Below are positions 11,001 through 17,258 of a DNA stretch of 34,311 nt, piece after piece. A program made the position numbers and the translations under genes. Origin of the DNA: a virus; the IMG/VR virus record IMGVR_UViG_3300042563_000455, positions 1-34,311 of that record; one strand, given 5' to 3'. Numbering within the stretch: position 1 is the stretch's first letter; every line of letters begins with the position of its first letter. Below the pieces are notes generated by a model. That model did no database searches. It was not told the DNA's origin and saw only the letters and a list, made by a program, of their open reading frames with translations.

Positions 11001-14000
11001 ATGGAACTATTAATGGAGATAGGGTATTTGGTGAAGTTTATTCGGCATCTTATGCTAGGAGAGCAGCTTTAGCAGACGCTGTAACTGGATTTGATTCGGC
11101 ATCGTTGGTAGCATTATCAGCATCGTTATCAAATGCAAACGCTTATGTAAGAAATGACCAAACAGCTTCAATGGCTGTTTTAAATTCTAAATTTGCAGAA
11201 ACTGCATCATATGTAGCTGATTTAAGTAATCTTAATTTAACTGATTATGTAAGAAATAGTAGAACATCTTCAATGACTGTTGGTACTGCTTCTTTAGCAA
11301 TTACCGCATCATATGCATTATTTGCACAAAATGCATCAAACGTTGATACGGCTAACTTTATACAAAATTTCCAAACCGCATCAATGAGAGTTGGTACGGC
11401 TTCATTGGCAATATTTGCATTTACCGCATCATACGCTTTAAATGCAGCTGGAAGTGATACTTCATCGTTCTTACAAATTAATACTGACCAAACTTTTAGA
11501 GCATCTTTAGTAGTTAGTGCTAGTTTGGGTGTGAGTGGTAGTGTATTTTTTGGAAATTTACCATCTGCATCATATGAGCAAGTAGTAATATGGGATACAG
11601 TAACAAAAAAATTAGGATATAGAAATATAGCAGCAGCTGTGGGTTCATCTGGTACATCAGGAACTTCTGGTATAAGTGGAACGGATGGTACATCAGGAAC
11701 TTCTGGTACAAGTGGTACAAGCGGTACTTCTGGGACTTCTGGAACATCTGGAGTAGATGGTACATCAGGAACTTCTGGTACATCAGGAACTTCTGGTACA
11801 TCAGGAACTTCTGGAACTTCTGGATTAGATGGTACATCAGGAACTTCTGGTACATCAGGAACATCAGGAACTTCTGGTACATCAGGAACATCAGGAACTT
11901 CTGGAACTTCTGGAACTTCTGGAACATCGGGAACTTCTGGAACATCTGGAACATCGGGAACTTCTGGAACATCTGGGACATCGGGAACTTCTGGAACATC
12001 AGGCACAAGCGGAACATCTGGAACATCAGGCACAAGCGGAACATCAGGAACTTCTGGAACTTCTGGAACATCAGGAACATCAGGAACAAGCGGTACAAAT
12101 GGAACTGCAGGAAGTGGTGGTTCATCAGGAACTTCTGGAACATCAGGAACTTCTGGAACATCAGGAACTTCTGGAACATCGGGAACAAGCGGTACAAATG
12201 GTTCTGCTGGTACAGCAGGTACTTCTGGTACATCGGGTACTTCAGGAACTTCTGGTTCTAATGGTAGTAGTGGTACTTCGGGAACTTCTGGTACATCGGG
12301 AACTTCTGGTACATCGGGAACTTCTGGTAGTGGTGGTGATAGTGGTAGTAGTGGAACATCTGGTAGTGGTGGTTCTTCTGGTACATCTGGAACAAGTGGT
12401 ACATCTGGTTCAACTGGTTCAGATGGTACATCAGGAACTTCTGGTACATCCGGCTCAGCTGGACAAGATGGTACATCGGGAACTTCTGGTTCATCAGGAA
12501 CTTCTGGTTCAACTGGTTCGGCTGGAACTTCAGGTACATCGGGAACTTCTGGAACTTCTGGAACATCAGGAACTTCTGGTTCGGATGGTACATCAGGTTC
12601 ATCTGGTACAAGCGGTACATCGGGAACTTCTGGAACAAGCGGTACATCTGGTACAAGTGGTAGTGACGGTTCATCTGGTACAAGTGGTACTAGTGGTAGT
12701 AGTGGTACTTCGGGAACTTCGGGAACTTCTGGTACATCGGGAACATCGGGCACAAGTGGTAGTGATGGTTCATCTGGTACAAGCGGTACATCAGGAACTT
12801 CTGGTACAAGCGGCGTTGGTACTGATGGTACATCTGGTACATCAGGAACTTCTGGAGAAAGTGGTTCATCTGGAACTTCAGGCACATCTGGTACAAGTGG
12901 CACAAATGGTAGTGCTGGTTCAAGTGGTACAAGTGGTGTTGGTACTGATGGTACATCAGGAACTTCAGGAACTTCTGGAGAAAGTGGTTCATCAGGAACT
13001 TCTGGAGCAAGTGGTACATCGGGAACTTCAGGTACAAATGGTTCAGCTGGTACATCCGGTACAAATGGTTCAGATGGAACTTCTGGAACATCAGGAACTT
13101 CTGGTAGTGATGGAACAAGCGGTACAAGCGGCACAAGTGGTAGTGATGGAACTTCTGGAACATCTGGAAGTGGTGGTACAAGTGGTACATCAGGAACATC
13201 TGGATTAGATGGAACTTTCTTTGGTAGTAGTGGTACTTCTGGTACAAGCGGTACAAGTGGCACATCAGGAACTTCAGGAACTTCTGGAGAAAATGGTTCA
13301 TCAGGAACTTCTGGTTTAAACGGAACATTCTTTGGTAGTAGTGGTACAAGCGGCGTAAGTGGTTCTGATGGTACATCGGGAACATCAGGAACTTCTGGAG
13401 AAAATGGCTCATCGGGAACTTCTGGAGAAAATGGTTCTTCTGGAACTTCTGGATTAAATGGTACATTCTTTGGTAGTAGCGGTACTTCTGGAACATCGGG
13501 AGAAAGTGGAAGTAGTGGAACGAGTGGAATAAATGGTACGGATGGTACTAGCGGAACTTCAGGAACTTCTGGATTAAACGGAACTTTCTTTGGTTCTTCA
13601 GGAACTTCTGGTATAAATGGTACTGATGGTACGTCTGGTACAAGTGGTACAAGTGGTACATCGGGAATAAATGGTACTGATGGTACTTCAGGAACTTCTG
13701 GATTGAATGGTACAATGTTTGGAAGTAGTGGTACTTCTGGAATAAGTGGTACTTCAGGTACTTCTGGAGAAAGTGGTTCTTCTGGAACTTCTGGAACTTC
13801 AGGAACTTCTGGTTTAAATGGTACAATGTTTGGAAGTAGTGGAACATCTGGTTTTGATGGTACTTCTGGTACAAGCGGAGCTGGTACATCTGGAACTTCT
13901 GGAGAAAGTGGTTCATCGGGAACTTCTGGTTTAAATGGTACAATGTTTGGAAGTAGTGGTACTTCTGGAGAAAGTGGTTCATCGGGAACTTCTGGTTTAA

Positions 14001-15208
14001 ATGGCACGGATGGTTCATCAGGAACTTCTGGTACATCGGGAACATCAGGAACTTCTGGATTAAATGGAACTTTCTTTGGAAGTAGTGGTACAAGTGGTAC
14101 TTCAGGAGTAAGTGGAAGTAGTGGTACTTCTGGAACTTCTGGAACTTCTGGTTCGGCTGGAACTTCTGGTTTAAATGGTACAATGTTTGGAAGTAGTGGT
14201 ACTTCTGGAACATCGGGTACTTCCGGAGTAAGTGGTACATCGGGCACATCTGGTATTTCTGGGACAGCAGGAACTTCTGGATTGAATGGTACTATGTTTG
14301 GTAGTAGTGGTACAAGCGGCACATCAGGAACTTCTGGAGTATCTGGTTCTGCTGGTACATCGGGAACTTCAGGTACATCAGGAACTTCTGGATTAAATGG
14401 TACAATGTTCGGTTCATCAGGAACTTCTGGAATAAGTGGTACGGCTGGAACATCGGGAACGTCTGGATTAGGAACTTCTGGAACTTCTGGTACATCAGGA
14501 ACTTCTGGTGTTAATGGTACATTCTTTGGTAGCAGTGGTACGAGTGGTATTAATGGTGAAACTGGCGCTTCCGGTTCTTCTGGTACATCAGGTACAAACG
14601 CTCCGGGATTTTCATCTGGTACTTCTGGTAGTGGTGGTGCAAATGGTACTTCTGGATTAAATGGTACATTCTTTGGTTCATCTGGGACTAGTGGTGCAAA
14701 TGGTACATCGGGTACTAATTCACCGGCATTTTCATCTGGAACTTCTGGTACAAATGGATTTTCTTTGGTTGGAACAACCAATGATGGATTATTAACTTAC
14801 ACAAATGCACCCGTTGGTGCAACTGTTGAAAGTAATATAACATTTGATGGTACGAATTTAGCAGTAGTAGGTAACGTAATATCAACAACATATAGAGAAA
14901 CATTTAATGATTTAGGAACTGGTGGAAGTGCAACATTGGATTTATCAACAGCAAACAACTTTAGAAGACAATTTAACGGAACTGCAACAATAACAATAAC
15001 AAACGCACCTAATTCTCCAATTGGATTTGGATTTACATTAGTAACCGTAAATGCCGGAGCATATGCAATTACTTGGCCTGCTAGTGTTGATTGGGTTGGT
15101 GGAAGTGCGCCAATACTTACTTCTTCTGGAACTGATGTTTTAGTATTCTACACTTATAATGGTGGAACATCTTACTATGGATTTGTAACAGGTAAAAACT
15201 TAAGTTAA
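5099..15208 (+). CDS. Giant tail fibre with cupredoxin domains and Gly-Thr-Ser shaft
   Basis: A 3369-residue virion fibre. The N-terminus (LLTGRVRVVSPKNVTSDRYQ, then LDLSQAEPNLGVP) matches fibre or structural proteins I know from marine phages. Residues ~90-2130 contain about 22 copies of a short beta unit centred on SGSVTASVSP, alternating with FTGS and GDGxGLFNIP motifs. Two cupredoxin-like domains interrupt these (~500-607 and ~1111-1218), each with a His...Cys-x2-His-x2-Met ligand set. A HNLGIKYPMVQVY domain lies near 1900. Residues ~2182-3220 are Gly-X-Y triplets, mostly Gly-Thr-Ser, with 13 xNGTFFGSS/NGTMFGSS-type blocks. The last ~140 residues (AYAITWPASVDW, GTDVLVFYTYNGGTSYYGF) form a recognised phage fibre C-terminal tip. 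It probably makes a very long trimeric fibre on the virion surface. It is almost three times the size of T4 gp34. No chaperone or protease domain is present at its end, unlike the fibre at 17259. Confidence 0.85.
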   Translation: MAISNLLTGRVRVVSPKNVTSDRYQFLDLSQAEPNLGVPSFSASLLTNPAIVVSDSEGNRGFARTISLDQISGSFSGSFQGDGSNLTNLPAAIRIASGSATASFIGGNLVVNTNTTVQGNLIVRDSIFAEQLVVSYISSSVIYSSGSNKFGDDILDIQQITGSLNISGSVIITGSLKAQEITGSVSGAFTGDGAGLFNIPRSAFSGDSFRIASGSVTASVDPTYGFKVESALSGSEFTGSVDISGSISASLFIGDGRGLFNLPALTATLIASGSATASIAPNTGLVVNTFSTFQFPVSASMFSGSGKGLFDIPQSALAEDATLIASGSVTASVSPNFGFRVESATVGSQITGSMFVTGNIQLGVGGVYSGSGARLFDIPRSALTPDALVATLIASGSVTASTSPDFGFKVISAQSGSSFTGSLFVSGGIEINSGSSYSGSGARLFDIPVRALRDLDLSKISSGSATASISPDKGLVVNTFSTFSGSMLISASKQYFPSESIQTVFNVTNNDNLNYNFTGAAIGSNPTLTLVRGITYIFNLNVSGHPFQIKTINTTGTNDLYNTGVTNNGGQVGTLIFAVPSNAPDRLYYICQFHASMAGTINIVDGLLQKGDGVTITGSLDVSDIIRAREFTGSFSGSFFQGDGGGLFNIPRAAFTGDSPRIASGSVTASVSPDDGFLVKSVESGSTFSGSVDISGSLIIFGNLIGQEISGSSFSGSFQGDGSRLTNINVPPQVATKIVSGSVTASVSPDSGFVVVSSDKGSQFTGSIFLSGSIFGNSSIEISSGSFSGSGARLFDIPRAALTPDALLSTEIKSGSVTASVSPEFGFKVLSAESGSQFTGSLFVSGNISLASGSSYSGSGKNLFDIPLSALANLDLSKIFSGSATASISPDRGFEVFASVSNFSGSVSASVFSGSGKGLTDIPFSALSEELKRIASGSVTASVSPDDGFRVISAESGSQFTGSLFVTGGYIRVETGSFFSGSGAGLKDIPRNALTEDALISTEIKSGSVTASVSPDFGFRVISAESGSQFTGSLFVTGGYIRVETGSFFSGSGAGLSDIPESALSFKINRIASGSVTASISPDYGLRVNTFSTISGSFIVSSSARELAYSDIDTVFNVTNAGSSAYNISNRLVSGSNPTLTLVRNVNYTFNVNASGHPFWIKDTNSTGTANSYDTWVTNNGDDVGVITFLVSGSAPNTLYYNCQLHGSMAGTINVVDALYVPAEIKLIGDTKVIGVVTASVFSGSGKGLFDIPFSNITGDAVRIATGSITASVSPQKGFFVESVESGSSFSGSILIDSSSFIYSEGTYLRNIPRSALTEDALASSEIKSGSVTASVSPVFGFIVKTPFTSSVSESFFVTQIASQFTGSISVSGSLFVNDTSGGLFIDSSSFIFADGTYLRNIPRSALTEDALLSSFIVSGSVTASVSPDFGFKVIATNIFSGSEFGSQFTGSVDVSGSVRAFRFIGDGSQITNVQAAASPLIASGSATASVASGDTFVVTTGATGSGLNYQIGTRITGSVDVSGSLKAQFILGDGRFITNVQAAAAPFIGSGSATASVQSGDSFVVTTGATGSAIGSRFTGSIDVSGSVRAFSFIGDGSQLTNVQASAAPLIASGSATASVQSGIQFVVTTNGVFSSVGSNSGSYYGSIFTGSVSISGSISSSRFEGDGGGLFNIPASALEDLQLSIIQSGSGRAIVDPEKLDVNVPITAALFIGDGGGLFNIPANALQDLKLDRVISGSVEGVISPNKGFEVNTSVRIFSGSLTVSGSVFVSGGNVIAASGSSFIGDGSGLRNINIANLAFETSLLQSGSVTAQISPNLGLVVNTSASIQGDLNVLNKILVNNITASNVIKSQLFTGSFLGTYNFQGVGATASAEYDILRFNPTQGYFIPQPETSLTETVAFNNVSNLTIVHNLGIKYPMVQVYATGSEDQILPGTIKSIDDDTIQIVFSGLTSGHVVIGSGGSLINGTINGDRVFGEVYSASYARRAALADAVTGFDSASLVALSASLSNANAYVRNDQTASMAVLNSKFAETASYVADLSNLNLTDYVRNSRTSSMTVGTASLAITASYALFAQNASNVDTANFIQNFQTASMRVGTASLAIFAFTASYALNAAGSDTSSFLQINTDQTFRASLVVSASLGVSGSVFFGNLPSASYEQVVIWDTVTKKLGYRNIAAAVGSSGTSGTSGISGTDGTSGTSGTSGTSGTSGTSGTSGVDGTSGTSGTSGTSGTSGTSGTSGLDGTSGTSGTSGTSGTSGTSGTSGTSGTSGTSGTSGTSGTSGTSGTSGTSGTSGTSGTSGTSGTSGTSGTSGTSGTSGTSGTSGTSGTSGTNGTAGSGGSSGTSGTSGTSGTSGTSGTSGTSGTNGSAGTAGTSGTSGTSGTSGSNGSSGTSGTSGTSGTSGTSGTSGSGGDSGSSGTSGSGGSSGTSGTSGTSGSTGSDGTSGTSGTSGSAGQDGTSGTSGSSGTSGSTGSAGTSGTSGTSGTSGTSGTSGSDGTSGSSGTSGTSGTSGTSGTSGTSGSDGSSGTSGTSGSSGTSGTSGTSGTSGTSGTSGSDGSSGTSGTSGTSGTSGVGTDGTSGTSGTSGESGSSGTSGTSGTSGTNGSAGSSGTSGVGTDGTSGTSGTSGESGSSGTSGASGTSGTSGTNGSAGTSGTNGSDGTSGTSGTSGSDGTSGTSGTSGSDGTSGTSGSGGTSGTSGTSGLDGTFFGSSGTSGTSGTSGTSGTSGTSGENGSSGTSGLNGTFFGSSGTSGVSGSDGTSGTSGTSGENGSSGTSGENGSSGTSGLNGTFFGSSGTSGTSGESGSSGTSGINGTDGTSGTSGTSGLNGTFFGSSGTSGINGTDGTSGTSGTSGTSGINGTDGTSGTSGLNGTMFGSSGTSGISGTSGTSGESGSSGTSGTSGTSGLNGTMFGSSGTSGFDGTSGTSGAGTSGTSGESGSSGTSGLNGTMFGSSGTSGESGSSGTSGLNGTDGSSGTSGTSGTSGTSGLNGTFFGSSGTSGTSGVSGSSGTSGTSGTSGSAGTSGLNGTMFGSSGTSGTSGTSGVSGTSGTSGISGTAGTSGLNGTMFGSSGTSGTSGTSGVSGSAGTSGTSGTSGTSGLNGTMFGSSGTSGISGTAGTSGTSGLGTSGTSGTSGTSGVNGTFFGSSGTSGINGETGASGSSGTSGTNAPGFSSGTSGSGGANGTSGLNGTFFGSSGTSGANGTSGTNSPAFSSGTSGTNGFSLVGTTNDGLLTYTNAPVGATVESNITFDGTNLAVVGNVISTTYRETFNDLGTGGSATLDLSTANNFRRQFNGTATITITNAPNSPIGFGFTLVTVNAGAYAITWPASVDWVGGSAPILTSSGTDVLVFYTYNGGTSYYGFVTGKNLS
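6599..6919 (+). other. Cupredoxin-like domain 1 with full type 1 copper ligand set
   Basis: Residues ~500-607 of the giant fibre. Motifs are PTLTLVRGITYIFNLN, SGHPFQIK, a VTNNGG turn and LYYICQFHASMAGTI. The candidate ligands are His545, Cys591, His594 and Met597. The C-x2-H-x2-M loop matches the amicyanin-type spacing of blue copper proteins. Metal binding is inferred from these residues; the fold assignment is by motif only. Confidence 0.65.
8432..8752 (+). other. Cupredoxin-like domain 2 with full type 1 copper ligand set
   Basis: Residues ~1111-1218 of the same fibre. It shares PTLTLVRNVNYTFNVN, SGHPFWIK, WVTNNGDD and LYYNCQLHGSMAGTI with domain 1. Candidate ligands are His1157, Cys1203, His1206 and Met1209. 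The His-to-Cys distance is 46 residues in both domains, while the rest of the sequence has diverged. This implies duplication with retention of the site. Confidence 0.65.
11641..14757 (+). repeat. Gly-Thr-Ser triplet array (9/18-bp coding repeats)
   Basis: About 3.1 kb of 9-bp GGN-ACN-TCN/AGY codon triplets, often paired into an 18-bp unit that alternates codons. Three perfect 18-bp copies lie at about 11759-11812. From 13201 onward the array is punctuated by 13 blocks encoding NGTFFGSS or NGTMFGSS (one with L-D, one with V-N in front). The protein is proline-poor, unlike animal collagen; a collagen-like trimer or a polyglycine-II bundle are both possible. The same array recurs at 17886-19310. 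Confidence 0.9.
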
Positions 15209-15219
15209 TAATTATAGTT

Positions 15220-16122
15220 ATGGGAATATTTAGAAGACTAGTAGAATCAGAAACATCGGCAGTTTTTCCGTTTGTATTTAGAATAACAACGACTACGGCT
15301 AATACTGTATTTACAACTCCTTTAGTAGATTATGGTGGTTTAACTCCTAATTTAACGATTAGCTGGGGAGATTCTACATCATCACCACTAATAACATCAT
15401 CAAATTCAGTAGATAGAATACATACCTTTGTAACAGCCGGAACTTATACAATTACTATAAATGGATTTATGCCAGGTTTTCGTGTCGATAATAATGCTGG
15501 TATTAGAACTCTTGTTACGGAATTAGTACAATGGGGAATTGTTGGATTAAGAACTATAAATTTTTATGGATGTACTAATTTGACAGCAATACCTGGAAGT
15601 GCTTCATTGAGTGGTGTGGGTGGGTATACTGGTTTAGCAGAGGTAGTTTCTTTTGCCTCTTTTATGAGAGGTACTAGAATAACAGCAATTCCTGAGGATG
15701 TATTTGATTATTCACCAAACGCAACAACATTTACGGATAGTTTTTCTGGTATAACAACTATAACAACCGTACCAACTGGATTATTTGATAATGTAACTTT
15801 AGCAACAACATTTGCATCTTGCTTTTTTGCTTGTACTGGATTAACATCAGTACCTTCTACATTATTTGATACTAATACTTTAGTAGTAAACTTTTCATCA
15901 ACTTTTAGAAATTGTAGAGCATTAACAAATGTATTACAATTTACATTTAATACAAACGTAACTATTTTTAATAATATTTATAATATGAGTTCAACTGTAA
16001 ATTCATTAACGGGAACTGCACCTGAATTGTGGTTAAGAACTCCAACTCCATCTGGAACTGATGCATTCAACAATTGTACTGGTTTATCAAATTTTGCATC
16101 AATACCTGTAAACTTTAAATAA
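15220..16122 (+). CDS. PKD-like plus BspA-type leucine-rich repeat protein, candidate adhesin
   Basis: A 300-residue protein. Residues ~20-85 show PKD-like features: LTISWGDSTSS followed by HTFVTAGTYTITING. From ~110 to the C-terminus there are repeats of about 24 residues of the form T-x-IP-x-x-x-FD...F-x-x-x-F-x-x-C/G-x-x-L (IPEDVFD, VPTGLFD, VPSTLFD), as in the BspA/DUF285 surface-protein family. No signal peptide is seen, which fits a virion protein rather than a secreted bacterial one. It starts 11 bases after the giant fibre and is followed one base later by a fibre-assembly chaperone, so I infer a receptor-binding or fibre-tip adhesin. The DUF285-like region could have been captured from a host. 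An accessory decoration protein is the alternative. The family call is moderate and the role is inferred. Confidence 0.7.
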   Translation: MGIFRRLVESETSAVFPFVFRITTTTANTVFTTPLVDYGGLTPNLTISWGDSTSSPLITSSNSVDRIHTFVTAGTYTITINGFMPGFRVDNNAGIRTLVTELVQWGIVGLRTINFYGCTNLTAIPGSASLSGVGGYTGLAEVVSFASFMRGTRITAIPEDVFDYSPNATTFTDSFSGITTITTVPTGLFDNVTLATTFASCFFACTGLTSVPSTLFDTNTLVVNFSSTFRNCRALTNVLQFTFNTNVTIFNNIYNMSSTVNSLTGTAPELWLRTPTPSGTDAFNNCTGLSNFASIPVNFK

Positions 16123-16123
16123 T

Positions 16124-16567
16124 ATGTATTTACGAATTATAGATGAAACAATAAACTATCCTTATAGTATTCCTCAATTAAGAGCAGCATTTCCAAATGT
16201 AAGCTTACCTAGCGAATTAACTGATACATCATTGATAGAGTGGGATATGTATGTAGTTACTCCAACTCCAATGCCAACCGATTACACAAAAAATATCACC
16301 GAAGGAACGCCTGTTTTAACTGATGGTGTATATTATCAAAATTGGATTCAAACGAATGCATCTCAAACTGAAATAGATTATAGATTAGAAAATCAATGGT
16401 TTATTGTTAGAGAAACTCGAAATGAATTATTGGTAGAGTGTGATTGGACACAATTAGCAGATGTATCAGCTGAAACAAAAGCAATTTGGTCTGAATACAG
16501 ACAATCTTTAAGAGATATTACATCTCAACCCAATCCATTTAGTATAACTTGGCCTGTGAAACCTTAA
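16124..16567 (+). CDS. Tail fibre assembly chaperone-like protein
   Basis: A 147-residue protein. The C-terminal third, RNELLVECDWTQLADVSAET then WSEYRQSLRDI...FSITWPVKP, matches the pattern of phage tail-fibre assembly/chaperone proteins (PF16778-like: RN-LL--DWTQL-D, W--YRQ-LRDI, WP--P). The N-terminal half (YPYSIPQLRAAFPNVSLPSE) resembles the variable partner region found in marine phage members. Such proteins help fold or trimerise fibres and are usually absent from the virion. It starts one base after the stop of the leucine-rich repeat gene, so translation is probably coupled and that product or the preceding fibre is the likely client. Family confidence is fairly good; the client is inferred from position only. 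Confidence 0.72.
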   Translation: MYLRIIDETINYPYSIPQLRAAFPNVSLPSELTDTSLIEWDMYVVTPTPMPTDYTKNITEGTPVLTDGVYYQNWIQTNASQTEIDYRLENQWFIVRETRNELLVECDWTQLADVSAETKAIWSEYRQSLRDITSQPNPFSITWPVKP

Positions 16568-16576
16568 AAGGAAAAT

Positions 16577-16590
16577 TATTTATATTTATA
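16577..16590 (+). promoter_or_regulatory. Overlapping TATTTATA elements before 16619
   Basis: TATTTATA occurs at 16577-16584 and overlaps a second copy at 16583-16590, 42 and 36 bases upstream of the ATG at 16619. This is the same intergenic octamer as elsewhere in the window. It is read as a probable late promoter for the unit covering the two small proteins and the second giant fibre. The rest of the 51-base gap is AT-rich without a ribosome-binding site. Confidence 0.45.
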
Positions 16591-16618
16591 CACATAACAC
16601 AAAAGTATATAGATATAG

Positions 16619-16897
16619 ATGGTAATACATAGTCCAATATTTTCAGGTTCAATTATTCAAGCTTCAAATGCATACGCAAATTTAAGCGGTTCATTTACTG
16701 GTTCATTTACTGGTTCATTTAAAGGAACTATTGATGTATCTCAAGCATCTTTTGATTTTCTTAATATAAATCAAAGATTATCTGTTACTGGTTCTCAAAT
16801 AATTACTGGTTCTATTAGATTAACACAAGGTGGTTATTTAGTAGATGGTGTGGACGTATTAGATTCGGCAATAGCCTTTGCAATAGCATTAGGATAA
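16619..16897 (+). CDS. Small fibre-like structural protein
   Basis: A 92-residue protein with the same short beta vocabulary as the giant fibres: LSGSFTGSFTGSFKGTIDVS, then SVTGSQIITGSIRLTQGG. It ends in a hydrophobic DSAIAFAIALG tail. There is no shaft, no chaperone domain and no catalytic motif. It may be a minimal fibre subunit, a connector or a cap that pairs with fibre N-terminal repeats. The ATG has no Shine-Dalgarno but lies just downstream of doubled TATTTATA elements. It ends 12 bases before the next gene. Sequence kinship to the fibres is visible; function is unknown. Confidence 0.65.
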   Translation: MVIHSPIFSGSIIQASNAYANLSGSFTGSFTGSFKGTIDVSQASFDFLNINQRLSVTGSQIITGSIRLTQGGYLVDGVDVLDSAIAFAIALG

Positions 16898-16909
16898 AAA
16901 TAAAACAAA

Positions 16910-17242
16910 ATGGCAAATACATTTAAAAATAGTATAACAAGTTCAATCGGAATAACAGGCGTAAAAGTATATGAAGCTCCGGCAGGAACAGCAGCAACTG
17001 TAATTGGTGTCAATGTAGCAAATACATCAACTCAAAATATTTCTGTAAGTGTAATGCTTAGAGATAATGGTGGAAACAAATGCGTATTTTTGGTAAAGAA
17101 TGCTTTAATTGTACAAGGTAGTTCAAATGTTATGGTAGGTGGAGACCAAAAAGTTGTATTAGAAGCAACAGACTTTATTTCAGTTACATCATCGTTAGCA
17201 GCTTCGGCAGATGTAATTGTTTCAGTATTAGAATTGACATAA
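16910..17242 (+). CDS. Small phage structural protein (110-residue beta fold)
   Basis: A 110-residue protein that begins ITGVKVYEAPAGTAATVIGV, followed by NVANTSTQNISVSVM, and ends VGGDQKVVLEATDFISVTSS with an ADVIVSVLELT tail. This resembles small structural proteins seen next to fibre genes in marine T4-like phages. Predicted mostly beta, no membrane segment, no catalytic motif. Its two halves resemble the N- and C-terminal parts of the 305-residue protein at 4114, suggesting a shared fold. It lies between the small fibre-like protein and the second giant fibre. A virion decoration or fibre-connector role is an inference from context. Confidence 0.65.
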   Translation: MANTFKNSITSSIGITGVKVYEAPAGTAATVIGVNVANTSTQNISVSVMLRDNGGNKCVFLVKNALIVQGSSNVMVGGDQKVVLEATDFISVTSSLAASADVIVSVLELT

Positions 17243-17258
17243 TAAAAAGATATATTAA

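Noticed and set aside
11829-13208. Plus-strand 459-residue frame rich in HQELLEHQ-like repeats
   Set aside because: An out-of-frame reading of the triplet array inside the 3369-residue fibre gene; no independent signal.
11641-14757. CRISPR-like appearance of short regular repeats
   Set aside because: The 9/18-bp units are contiguous in-frame codons with no unique spacers, and no cas gene is near.
11245-14781. A 1178-residue minus-strand open frame of Val-Pro-Glu/Val-Pro-Asp repeats
   Set aside because: It is the reverse complement of Gly-Thr-Ser codons (GGN ACN TCN), which can hardly form stops. The + strand reading is an established fibre with recognisable flanks, and no start signal or non-repeat domain supports the antisense frame.
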